Of a stretch of 64,000 nt of DNA, positions 1 to 11,300 are shown piece by piece. A program made the position numbers and the translations under genes. Each line of letters begins with the position of its first letter. Position 1 is the stretch's first letter. The notes under the pieces are model-generated. The model worked only from the letters and a program-made list of their open reading frames with translations, searched no databases and was not told where the DNA came from. Source of the DNA: Hybos culiciformis (lineage: Eukaryota; Arthropoda; Insecta; Diptera; Hybotidae); assembly GCA_964007475.1 (NCBI GenBank), contig OZ023274.1:2914001-2978000 (forward strand), written 5' to 3'.

Positions 1-1458
1 TATGTACGGTTAACTAAACACCAGATAATGAAATTTTTGTCCTTATCGAAATAAAAGTATAATTTATCAAACACGAAAATAAATTCTACCTATAATAAAA
101 TTTTTTAAATATTTGTTAACTTGAAGAATTTTTTTCTAATGAATATTCTAAATAAAAATTAAATATATTTAGGTATAACCCAAATACATACTTCAAATTA
201 ATGATGAATGATAACTTGTTGAAAATCGATTAAAAAAAGGACATTGCATGATAAAATTAACTTTTTTTTTTGTATAAGCTGATTTGCATGTAAATTATGT
301 GTGCCAAAATAGACGTCCTTAAACTCATGCCCTAAAAAAAAAACAACACAAAATAGAAAAACACAATGTTGAAAGAGAAAAACTAGGCCATGTTAACTTG
401 ACCTACATAAAGTTTTCCAATGAGGAAATTTATGTACTATGTATGTATTTTTTTATTTATTTATTTGCAATTTTAAATTTTTGATGCAATATTTTTTATT
501 TGTATTGAGTTATGGTTTAATTATTTTTATCAAATTATTTTATATACTTTCGTTTTGAGTGAAAAATGTAATTCAGGTTAGTTTTTTATTGAATTTTCTC
601 GCTGAAAACGTAATTATATTAAATATAACGAATTTTCTTTCCTTTGAAGGATCTTAAAATAATGAAAACCAAATACCTTAAAATAAATTATATTAAAATA
701 AATATATGAATAAATTATATGAAATTTGGTTTAAAAAATATAAGGATTGTATTTTGTCGATACAATTCGGTAAATTCATAGTTCTTTAATTTTATTAATT
801 GATTTTTATCTGTAGGTTTGTTTTTTAGTTTGTTTGTTAGGAAGACTTAGTAATGTTTTTTGATAAAATTTAAATCGTTTAGAGGAAAAAAAAAAGCCCT
901 ATATGTTAAATAAATGTATCTGTCAAGCACTTGCATAGAGTAATAAAAAGTGACAATTGTATGTTATACAATGAAATGCAATTTTTTTTATTCAAAGCCT
1001 TGCCCATGAAACTTCACAATGATTTCCTCCAGATTATTTTCACAAAAACGAATAAAAAGCACAAAATTATATATATGAATGTATAGTATTCTTGTACACA
1101 TTTATCATTATCCTTGAATTATAAAATAAAATGTATATTATAAAAATGAAAAAAAAAAAAAAAACCTAATTTAAAAATCTCATTGTCCTTTTTTTTTTTC
1201 ATAAAAATTTTGCAATTAATTTTATATGTACACACACTTAAAACATAAATTTTTCATTGAAGTTTTTTTTTTTTGTTTAATTCAACATTCAACCCAATAA
1301 AGAATTCAAGTATATAGGTACATCGTACATACCTACTACATTCATAATATAATATACCAATGAAAGAAAAAATTTTCCTGTTTTTTTTTTTTTCTAAGAT
1401 TCAAGGTGATTTTGGTTGAAAAAATTTTGTTAAAAATTAAAAAATTTTCTTTTTTCAG
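1..1458 (+). other. Intron or upstream sequence of the FBXO25/32-like gene
   Basis: AT-rich non-coding sequence with many homopolymer runs. It ends in a T-rich tract and an AG acceptor at 1457-1458, immediately before the first recognisable exon. That exon begins with the third base of a split codon, so this stretch must include at least part of a phase-2 intron. I looked for an exon encoding the conserved N-terminus of the family and saw none, so the start of the gene is probably left of the window. Confidence 0.6.
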
Positions 1459-2734
1459 ATTGACATCAACCGAAGATGAGGAAATTACAGATGATGAAGA
1501 AATTCCACCACATTTAAAAATAACCGTAAGATGTACTCGTGAAATTGCTGGATTTAATGGTTTAGGTGAAGCTGTTCGACGCTTAGATTTTCGTAGTTCG
1601 GTTCGAGATCGTCGCAGATTTCATTATATCTGTGCACTATTAAGATTATTAGTAGCAAATAAGGGAATTGCAAGTTTGCCTGGAAGTGCTCAACGTTTAT
1701 TATTAATGATAGTTGAAGAAGTTGCAACTCAAGGTATAAATTATATGAAATACATTTTTTCGCTTTTTTAGCTTCAGTGTTCAATCTATGTGAGTAGAAA
1801 ATTGTGTGTTTGACTTACAGAATTTTTTTGATTGATATTACAATAATACAGGAACATAAAGTCCTTGTAATTTTAATGTTGATCTTTAAAATTAGAGAAA
1901 TGCATATAATAAATATAATTTTATTTATTTTATAGTTAGTGATAGTCAACAAAATATCAATATTTTGCGAGGTTTAGCATTGCAACTACAGCACATTGTT
2001 AATCAGGAAAATCAAAAATGTTGGGGCAAACCATTAGGTAGTCAAAATTTATGGCTGGAACATAAACAAACAATTGAACGTATACAGAATATTGTTAATC
2101 ATATTCAAATTAAGGAGGTTAGGAAATTTTGAATACACAGTCTATCATAATCATCTATCATTTTTTTTTATTTTTATTTTAGCCCGGTCCAGAAATTCGT
2201 CCAAAGCTAACTGACTTGCCAGAAGAATGTATTAGAGAAATATTATTAAGAATTGCTGATCACAGGGATTTGGAAGTAAAATATTATTTAATTAAAAGAA
2301 AAAACAATTTATTTTATATTTATATAATATCGTTTTAGTCTTCATCTGGTGCATGGACTTTAATGTCAGCTTTAGTATCAGAACAAAGAGTTTGGCGAGA
2401 ATTAACTCGTTTTCATTTCGATCAAAAACAAATAAATCATATTTTAGATAAAAATAAATTACGATTAATGAGTGACGTTAAAGATTGGAAAAAAATTTAT
2501 CATGATTTACGCAAAGTATATGGACTGCGTGAGGATAATCAATTTGTTGAAGTATTATCATTATGTCGATATTGTTGTTGTTTATTTTGGCCATCTGCTG
2601 GCCATCCATGTATACTAGATCAGTCTCCAGATTTTCGTCAACGTTTAGAAGAAGCTGGTAATAATCAAATAGATCAACAACACAGCTCGCAACCAATTCC
2701 TCCAGCTCAGTTTTTAAAATTTTTCTCATTGTAA
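1459..2734 (+). CDS. F-box protein of the FBXO25/FBXO32 (atrogin-1/MAFbx) family, 3' four exons
   Basis: Family role: substrate receptor of an SCF (Skp1-Cullin1-F-box) E3 ubiquitin ligase. Exons I infer: 1459-1733, 1936-2117, 2183-2275 and 2339-2734, stop TAA at 2732-2734. All introns (202, 65 and 63 bp) have GT/AG ends, and the phases (1, 0, 0) keep one open frame of 314 complete codons. Exon 1 encodes an acidic stretch, then the conserved block with RRFHYICALLRLLVANKGIA. Exon 2 has NINILRGLALQLQHIVNQE and CWGKPLGS. Exon 3 starts the F-box (LTDLPEECIREILLRIADH), which runs into exon 4 (SEQRVWRELTRFHF). After it comes the family's C-terminal region with a cysteine cluster (LCRYCCCLFWPSAGHPC) and the end FLKFFSL. 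Family members are about 355-370 residues long, so some 40-55 N-terminal residues are missing, off the left edge. Family membership is near certain. Which vertebrate paralogue it matches cannot be decided, since insects usually have a single gene. Confidence 0.92.
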
Positions 2735-2831
2735 TCAAATTAAAAATAATGCTGAAGAATTTATCTTCATTTTTTATTATTTTTTGAAATTTTGAAGGAT
2801 ACAATCTTTAAAAAGTGTCTATAAAATAATT

Positions 2832-2837
2832 AATAAA
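2832..2837 (+). terminator. Candidate poly(A) signal of the F-box gene
   Basis: AATAAA lies about 100 bp after the TAA stop and is followed by a T-rich stretch near 2890-2908. Spacing and order suit a cleavage and polyadenylation signal. The hexamer is common by chance in such AT-rich DNA, so the assignment is tentative. Confidence 0.4.
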
Positions 2838-4010
2838 TTATTATAATTACATTTCTTTAAGTGATATGGCGCTTTTTTACTATTAAGAGTTTTTTTTTTT
2901 TTTTTTTCTAATATTAATATTAGGGATTTTTTTTATTAAGTAGAGCCAATTACATGGGAAAAACAACTTTTGATTTTTAAGCAAATGTGATAGAAAGTTA
3001 AAGACGTAAATTGAGAAAACTAAATGACAATTTTAAGATCTAGATTTGAGCTAAATATTATAAATAAATCTGGGGCTTCGACTCGTACATCGTCATCATG
3101 AACGTCAGAGTGTTAACAATTACTATAAACGAAATATAAAATTTTTCTTTTTTCGTTAGGCTTGAAGATTTTCTTATAATAAATAAAAATGATGTTATTA
3201 AAAATTTAATTAATTTTTTTATTTTGATTTCCTTGTTCATTAAGAGAACTAACTGTTTTGTGTGACTGATTCTGAATAATTAAAAATCTATTTACATAAA
3301 TTAATATTTATAAATTATCCCAAAGTCAAAATAAATGTTTATCAAATTTATTCTAAGTTTTTCATTCGAAATTCAATTTCATATCCTGGTTCGAACCCAA
3401 TGACACAATTAGGGACAAAAGATTTAATTTTAGTTCCTACAATCGACATTCATCGACGAATCTACGAATCTATATTCATTATTACTATTAAAATTCTGAA
3501 AATATACTTAAAATAAATAAACCCTTGGTTACTTGACATTTTAAAATTCTTATATTTCAATAATTGGCTCACTTAATGACATGAACTATGTAGTCTAGTA
3601 GTAAATTGTGATTTTTGGCGCTAAACATGGTAGTGTGTTTTTCAGTTTTATAGAAAATTAAAAATTTTTTTTTATTCGAAATTATTTATAAATTTAGAAT
3701 TTAAGATATTTGTACTGATGCTTTTTCTAAAAAAAAAAAGAAAATCTTTAAAAATAAAAATAAAATTAATTTAATTATTATAAAAAGCTTATTATAGCTT
3801 CGCTATTAACATTATGTAATTTTTTTCCAATTCATTATTAAATGTTACAAAGTTTATATATTGAAAGAAGTTTGCGGAAAACAAAAAAAAATAAAGGAAA
3901 CGGTCAAAACCTATCTTTTTTTTATGGCAAAGATCATTCCAATGTTTAAAATTTGTTAATTAAAATAATTGATGAAGAAATGATTGACAGATACTTTCAT
4001 TTGGTGATTT
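2838..4010. other. Intergenic, no gene seen
   Basis: AT-rich spacer. A single GGTTCGAACCC motif at 3388-3398 resembles a tRNA B box, but no partner A box or tRNA fold is visible on either strand. Short ORFs here have low-complexity composition and no recognisable domain. Confidence 0.6.
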
Positions 4011-4018
4011 CTTTATGG
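4011..4018 (+). repeat. Left target-site duplication, hAT-like element
   Basis: CTTTATGG directly precedes the element and is repeated exactly at 4543-4550, directly after it. Eight base pairs is the duplication length made by hAT-superfamily transposases. Confidence 0.85.
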
Positions 4019-4542
4019 TAGGGTTGCCAGGTGTCCGGTATTGAACCGGACAGTTCGTTAATTCAACTACTTGTCCGGTGGGAAAAAATGTGAAGGACCG
4101 GACATACATTTGTCCGGTATTCCACCCGATGCTTATTATTTTGCGAAAAATTTAGTTGATTAGTGTTTTTTATATTTCTGCCTTCTTCAAATTTCGGGAA
4201 TTGTTTTTGTCGCTCAAGCGTTTTGAGTAAACGGTCAAAATGGTAGAGTACGATTCAAATCACTTGACCAATCCGTTACGCAAAGCTTTCCCTTTCCATT
4301 ACAAAGTTCCATACAAAATTTAGGGAAAATTATTTAAGAAAAAAGATCATGCAATTTTTTATAATAATTTTATTCAAATTTTACCCTCTCTTAAAAGCTC
4401 ATTGGTCAAGTGATTTGAATCGTACTCTATAAGAAATTTGAAAATATTGAAATTTAAATGTTATTAATGCAATTGGCTAGAATTTTTTTAATTTTTTCAA
4501 AATTTTGTCCGGTAATCTTTAAGATTTCATCTGGCAACCCTA
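4019..4542. mobile_element. Non-autonomous hAT-like element (MITE), 524 bp
   Basis: The ends are perfect inverted repeats: TAGGGTTGCCAG at 4019-4030 and CTGGCAACCCTA at 4531-4542. With the exact 8-bp duplications on both sides, this defines a complete insertion. Just inside the ends lies a short motif, TGTCCGG or its complement CCGGACA, at 4032-4038, 4046-4052, 4072-4078, 4098-4104, 4111-4117 and 4506-4512. Clustered subterminal motifs are typical of transposase binding in hAT elements. There is no transposase ORF, so the element would need a transposase supplied in trans. Part of its length (4244-4429) is a separate nested insertion, so the original element was about 340 bp. The superfamily rests on the duplication length and general end structure; Tip100-like or other 8-bp-duplication families remain possible. 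Confidence 0.82.
4246..4427. mobile_element. Nested miniature element with 27-bp perfect inverted termini
   Basis: Positions 4244-4272 and 4401-4429 are exact reverse complements over 29 bp, starting TAGAGTACGATTC and ending GAATCGTACTCTA. If the outermost TA on each side is the target duplication, the element is 182 bp with 27-bp termini (GAGTACGATTC...), as expected for a Tc1/mariner-related MITE. It sits wholly inside the hAT-like element and codes for nothing. The perfect arms suggest recent insertion or gene conversion. The TA duplication is an inference because TA is common here; a simple foldback structure is the alternative. Confidence 0.68.
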
Positions 4543-4550
4543 CTTTATGG
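4543..4550 (+). repeat. Right target-site duplication, hAT-like element
   Basis: CTTTATGG, identical to 4011-4018, immediately follows the right inverted repeat of the element. Confidence 0.85.
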
Positions 4551-7154
4551 GTAGATTTGATTAAAAGAATCAAACAAATTCAATGTTAGTTTGAGAGAGA
4601 AATAATTGGTTTGCTTCAATTATTCATATAATTATCTTTCCTTACATAACTTTTATTTTTCAATAAACATCAATTCTGAAAATTGTCTAAAGGAAAAGAG
4701 ATAAATTTTTATCCTTAATCACCTGTCAAAGTATTTACTAAGCTCATTTTTAAAAGTCATATTTAAAAAAAATATTAAGAAAATTAATCTGATAAACCTT
4801 TGACTGACTACTGGGAAGATTGTGTTAATGAAATTCCTACTTCTATATATATTTGTCAAATTTTGAATAATTATTTTCGCTTTCTTTTTTATTTTTGTTT
4901 TAATAAAATATTGCATTTGTAATTGAAAAGTTAAACAGAAATTTGCTGAATGCTATACAAAGTTTAGGTATTTAATATGCACACAATTTTCTTTCTTTAT
5001 TTTTCTTTCAAAATAACATATGAGAACATATCAAAATATTTTAACTTTTAAATTTACGAGAAAAATAATTTTAACAAATTTCTATTTTAATTGTCAAATA
5101 TTATGATTGATCTTTTCAATTATAATTTGTGTTTCTTTTGAACGAAATTTTATGAAGGTTTTGAATTCTGATTTAGAGATTCTTTACACACTAAAAAACA
5201 AAATTAAAAAAAAAAAAACAAAATTGTAAACAAAAATTAAAGATATTTTAAATTTAAAATGTAATCTATTTTTCAAAAAAAAAAATAAATAAAAAATTTA
5301 AAAAAAAACTTTTTTGAAAGAAGAAAAATTATAAAGGAAAGAATCCTATATTTTTAAAATAAAATTAAATATATTCTTGTGTAAAACTGAAATAAAAAAA
5401 AAACTTGTAGTGATAAACTTTAAAAATAAATTAAAAAAAGAAGCTTTTTTGATCAAATTTCTAGAATTGAAAATAATTTATATTTTTATTAAATTAACAG
5501 AAAGAATAGTTTAACACAAAATAAAAAAGTTAAAATTTATTCTATCTCTGGTGATTACTATCTTGTATAAAATTATGTCCTGTTAACAAAATTTTGTGCC
5601 TACAAAAATGTTTAAGGAAAAATTTTGTTTCAAAGCTATTTAATACAATTTTGAACACAATTTTCTCCAGCCTTGAGCTACTCTCCAAATACATACATTA
5701 TCTATACATTTTTTTCTAAATCTCTTCTAAAGACATGCCATTTTGCCAATTTACAAGTTTTTCATTCATGCAATAATAAATGCTTTCCATTGGCCTTAAC
5801 CTAAACATTATACATATAGTTAAATAATATGTAATTATTTGAAATTTACTGCCAAAAGGTCAATTTGTAAAAGCTCGAATGAAAACTATTTTTAACTATT
5901 TAAAGGCTGAATCCATTTTTAAAAGTCATTCAATTTTTAGTTTAAGTTTAAACATAGAGAAATATGGTTCCATCTGGACTTTCTGTTAATTTAATTTTTT
6001 TTTTTTTTTAAATAAACATAATAAATTGTAGTGCAATGAAATAAGTAATATTTAAATACCACATAAGCTCACCAAAATTAAATGTGACAGAAAGAATCAG
6101 AACTTTATTAAAAGAGTGTTATAAATTAAGAAAGAAAAAAAATGTAAAAGAAATAAAAATAAAATATAAATATCGTTATAGAAGGATATAATTTTTTATT
6201 TGTCTATTAATTTTATTTTGAATTTTAGGCAATACAGCTAAACTTAGGGGTTCTCATAAATATGTTGAAATTGAATTGTTTGATAAATTTTTTGATAGAC
6301 AACTGAAAAATTTTAAATGAATGGTTTTTATCTGACTCTTCGACACTTATGTATAACCATTAAACTACGTGTGTTATACCGTATCATGTATGTATGTATA
6401 CAACTAGAGGTTCCACTGTTCTTATTCGTTCAAATTTTAATGAATTTTCAAATATTGGTAGTTGGAGCTGAAAATGAATTCTAAAAATTTTGATTGAACA
6501 GATTTTGCACAAGATTTTGTACAAGGTTAAATGGTTACAGATGGAAACCTATAAATATATATATTGTGCAAAAGTAAAAATCGAATCCTGGTGATGAATT
6601 TTATATTTAATAAAAAAAAACTAATTTTCTTATTAATATTAACCATTTGCAGTCGACTGTTCATTTATAATACAAATCGCTCATATTCATTTCTTTTTTG
6701 TATTATTATGGGAAACTCTGTCCCTAATTTTGCAATCTAGTTTCTCATTAATACGTAGTAAGATTCTCCCTTTCTAGTTCAAACAATAAACATATTGTTT
6801 GTAGAGAATTTATGGTAAAGATGAAATTATTCAAGAATAAAGGATAACACTATGTTGGCATAAATCATAAAAAACAGATATGAAAGTTCTAAAAATCTGT
6901 CTTATATAAATTTTATGACCATCCAAATTATAGTTTTTTATTTAGCGCTAGAAAATCGGATTTCTTACTCTTCCAGACAAGAATGTTGTCTTTTCTTATT
7001 GCCATATTCATCATAATGATAATAAGAAAAATCCAAAGCTTGAAGCAAAATCTTATAGAAAATTTATAAAGAAAATATTGTTTTCAGCGGCTTTCAATTA
7101 AAATCGTCATTGAGTTTTTGAACAACCCAATTATATATGTACATACAACCATAG

Positions 7155-7155
<1 letters not shown>

Positions 7156-7184
<29 letters not shown>
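7156..7184. repeat. (TA)n microsatellite
   Basis: An uninterrupted run of about 14 TA dinucleotides, followed by imperfect TATA/GATA repeats to about 7210. Confidence 0.9.
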
Positions 7185-7188
<4 letters not shown>

Positions 7189-8287
7189 ATATATAGATAT
7201 AGATATATATTACTTTTTATTTTACTCTTTCTCTCTCAAAAAATACATATGTAGCTATTAATATTTATACAAGTCAAAAAACATTACATATTCTATAAAT
7301 GTAGTTGTGTTAAAAAATATTTTTTGGATAAAATTTTATTCGCTGTTATTTTTAATAGATAAATTTTCATAAAGGCGGATCTAATGGAAGATAAAAAAAA
7401 AAAAAAACCATACATAAATTTTCTTCATGTTTTATGCGTTTATTTTTCCTCTATTGAGATACATAAATAAAAATAGAAAAATTATAATTTCATCGTTATA
7501 AAAATTTTATTATTGATATTTTTTAATTCTCATATTACAAGAATATTTGATTAAATTTGTAAATAATATCTTTGACAATATCAATGACAATATTGATTTT
7601 GGTTTTTTTTTTTTATTTTTATTGACTATCTGTCCTTATTCTCATGATTTTTTGTTTTATTTTTTAACACCTGTTGACGACATTTATGGCCTGTTGTTGA
7701 CAATCTTATAATATTTTTTGTTGCCTTTTTCAATTTTGAAACTATTTCAAAATAATAATTTATGTGTTTCGAATTCATATTTAAAAGGGTTAAAAAAAAA
7801 ATTTTTAGAAAATCGTTAAATATATACACTTACATTAGTAGTTTTAAGAATCTAATATCTATCTATCAAAAAAATTTTTTTTTCATTTCTTGACTTCAAC
7901 TTCATGCAGAGCTGTCATAATTATTTATGAAAAAATTTTGTGACGTAATATTGAAACATGCAATCCCATATGAAAACCATAGGAAACCCTTATTGTTTCT
8001 TCGTCCTTAAAATTAGTTATTGTGTTATTATTTATCTCCACTACGGAACTTTATACTTATCTGATGTAATTACAAAGTAAAAAAATAAAGAACAGAACTT
8101 CATAGAAGTATGGGGCCGGTTTTCGAATAAATTACTGTACTTTTAAGGTCACAGTCCCAATAATCAGGGTGTAAATTTATTTTTATATTAATATCATTGA
8201 GTTTTAAGTTCCTCTTATCGACATAATATCTATCATCGGATCCATTAAAAAAAAGTAAAATGTATAAATTTTATATAAAAATTAATC

Positions 8288-8342
8288 TGGATGGTTGAGA
8301 GCATGTCACTCCCAAACCATAAATCGTAGAATTTCATCTTTT
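8288..8342 (+). repeat. tRNA-derived SINE-like relic
   Basis: TGGTTGAGAGCATG (8292-8305) resembles a tRNA D-arm/A box. It is followed by ACTCCCAAACCAT, which looks like an anticodon arm, and ATCGTAGAATTTCATC, which looks like a decayed variable loop and B box (consensus GGTTCGANNCC). Order and spacing are those of a tRNA-like SINE head. The sequence is too degenerate for a functional tRNA, and the SINE body is not delimited. Chance resemblance is possible. Confidence 0.35.
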
Positions 8343-11300
8343 AGTCGAAGCGAAACCGAATGAAATTAAGCATATTTTAGCATTGAAATCGTTTAAGCAG
8401 TTTATTATTATAGTGCTATAAGCATTTTAGTGGAGGACGGACATTTAATGCAAACGAAGAACAAAAATCAATTAGTTTTTTTTTTTTAAATATACCTACT
8501 ATTGAAATCTTATTTATAGGATAAGAATTAATAAATTAATGCTTAAATGTATATTTAGAGATTTTTTTGAATGAAAAATTGTTAAAAGATCATTTTATTT
8601 TGTTTAAACAAAAAGAGCTCTAGTCTCGCCAACTATATATTAAAGGAATTCTATACCTACAACAGAGTTGCCGGTTGCTAAAAAAAAACACCATTGTAAA
8701 TTCCAACACGTTTTACATATTTCACTATTTTAAAATTTCTCTAATTATGTGCATACATTTCAAATTTATGTAAATTTAAAAATTAATATTGCAATCAAAA
8801 TTCATAAAATAACTATTTTAACAAAAACTTACAGATTCTTATTGTTTAATTTTTGTATAGTTACGACAGCGATATGCATGGACCTATATTAATATCCACC
8901 TACTTAACGCTCTTTGTTTCTTATTATTATTATTATTATGTTTATTATATTGTTTTCATGTTAATCGAAAGAAGTCACACAAGAATTAGTAAGCAAATTT
9001 TGATATTAATCCAAAAAAATAAATAAAAATATTTTGATTCCATAATTAAGTTAAAATAAAATACAAGTCATGAATAAATAAACATATATGTAATGTAAAT
9101 AAATTGGGGAACTTCTGCTTCTAAATAAAAATATATATAGGGTGACATTTTACAAATAATGTTTGCTTTCCAAAGAAATAAAGAAGAAATATTTAATTAT
9201 TTGTACAATCAAATATATTTGTAAACATTATCATGCTTAAACAATTATTTTTATAAAGTTCTTATAAGAATTTTTATTTTTTTTATTTCAAATGAGGGTT
9301 AATTTATAAGTAGATGGCACTTGTTGCTTCAAATATCTTATTATATGTTGAATAAGTCCACGAAAGTCTATTAAAGTCTTCTTTTTTCATGTTTTTATTA
9401 ATAGAAACCAAATTGAAAGATGTTAACGCTAAAAAGCTGAAAATAAAAATACATATAGGGATATTAATTATAAAGTTTAAAATGTTTTTTTATTTTAGTT
9501 AAGTTTGATTGCAAAAGTATTAATGTTACTTTGGATTTTTCTTTATATATATAACACATCATCGTGTCATTTTTCGGGATAATTTTCGGTTGATTGGTGA
9601 ATTAACAAAAATTTTAATTTAACGTCGATCGGCATTAAACATTTTACCAAATTTTCTGAAAACTAAATATTTATATGATTTTTACGACAAATTCTTGCTG
9701 ATAAGCAGTTAAATGTTATTATAGCTTCATATTCGGAATCCTGAAGTGTTATCAATTAAACAAATTGAATTGACTATTAAAAAAAAAACTTTTAATCAAA
9801 AACTTGGCCAAAAGTTCCAAAACACACAAAAAAAAATATAAGTAACTCAGTTGTTTTTTAACTGATTTCTGCGAACCTTTCGAATTGAAATATAACTAAA
9901 TACTGCTCCATATAGTATTTTTGTAGATTTTTACCTGATCGATAAAATGGCTTCAACACACTTAACAAATCTGTTACACAGACGAATCCTTTCCACTTTA
10001 CCCTAATTAGAAACAATAAAATTCAAAAAATATATATTTTGGTACTATAAACTGATTTTATAAGTAAAAAAAAAATAAATTTTGTAAATTAATATAAAAT
10101 ATATGAAAATGACTTGAAGACGAACCATTATTATTTATAACAAAACTTTTTGCTACAGACGCAGCTTAAGTTAATTTAAATTTCTTAGCTTCTAATCATA
10201 ATGTATATATAGAGGACTGAGAAGAATGAACATACAAAATAAAATTCCAATCCAAACAAACTATGGTCCGTCTTCAAACAATATTAATTTAATAAAAATT
10301 AAATTTTTCTTTAACAAATCAATTGGGAAATATGTTGTGGCCGCAATTTTTATTCATACAACCAGAAATATCATTTTAAATCTCTGATGTATATTTCAAG
10401 CTTGCTGTTTTGTTCGTTTTCTTCGTTTTTTTTTTTTTTTTTTTTTGACAAATTGATATTTCAATCATTTTTTCAGAGAGATATATAAATGTAAACATAA
10501 AATAGTTTTTATGTTGGTTTTTTTTTTCAACATTTCAATTTTATCATGTTCATATTTTTATCATTGGTGCTTGCCTTGCTACACGCTAAGGATATAAAAA
10601 CTATAAAACTTGTTAAAACTGAATAAAAAATAAAAACTATACATAAAATTTGTTTCACATTTTTGTTTTTTTTTTTTCGCTTAATCATTTTATGGCAATT
10701 AATCAAAATATATAATTTTTATTTTGAATACCAAATTGAAAACTAAAAAAAAAGTTAAATATAAATTGATTTTTGTATTTATTTAATATAAAAATGTTGG
10801 TAATTTTTAATAAAAATAAAATGATGCAAATGAAATTTTTATGCTGTTTTTATTTGTTTTGTTTATTTTTTTTATTTTTTGACTTTTCTTCAGAGTTATC
10901 TTGACATATCAATCTCTCTTGTGGTCCATAAAAGAATATTATTATTGTTATTATTATTATTGTTTTTTTTTTTTTTTTACTTATTTTGAAAGATTTTTAA
11001 ATTGATATGTTTTTTAAATAATACAAAAAAAATAAAATAAAAAATTATTAATAAAATAAAAATACAATAAAAGAAAACAAATTTATTAAATATAAAAAAA
11101 AATATATTATATTATATTATATACATGTATCTTTTTTTGTATAATTTGAACTCAATTTGCACAAACTAGAACGCGCTTATTATTTGATTATTTATAATAT
11201 TATTATTATTATTTGTATAAAGTTTTTTTTTTTTTAATATGCGGGGAAACTCTGTTTGATTTTAAAATTTTATTTTTTAAAGAAATTCTTTTTTTTATTT

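Noticed and set aside
1554..1784. 76-codon ORF on the minus strand
   Set aside because: It lies opposite a well-supported F-box exon and has no domain; it is a shadow frame.
2478..2804. 108-codon ORF on the minus strand
   Set aside because: Antisense shadow of the last F-box exon.
3388..3398. GGTTCGAACCC as a tRNA or SINE B box
   Set aside because: No A box, cloverleaf or repeat body is visible on either strand.
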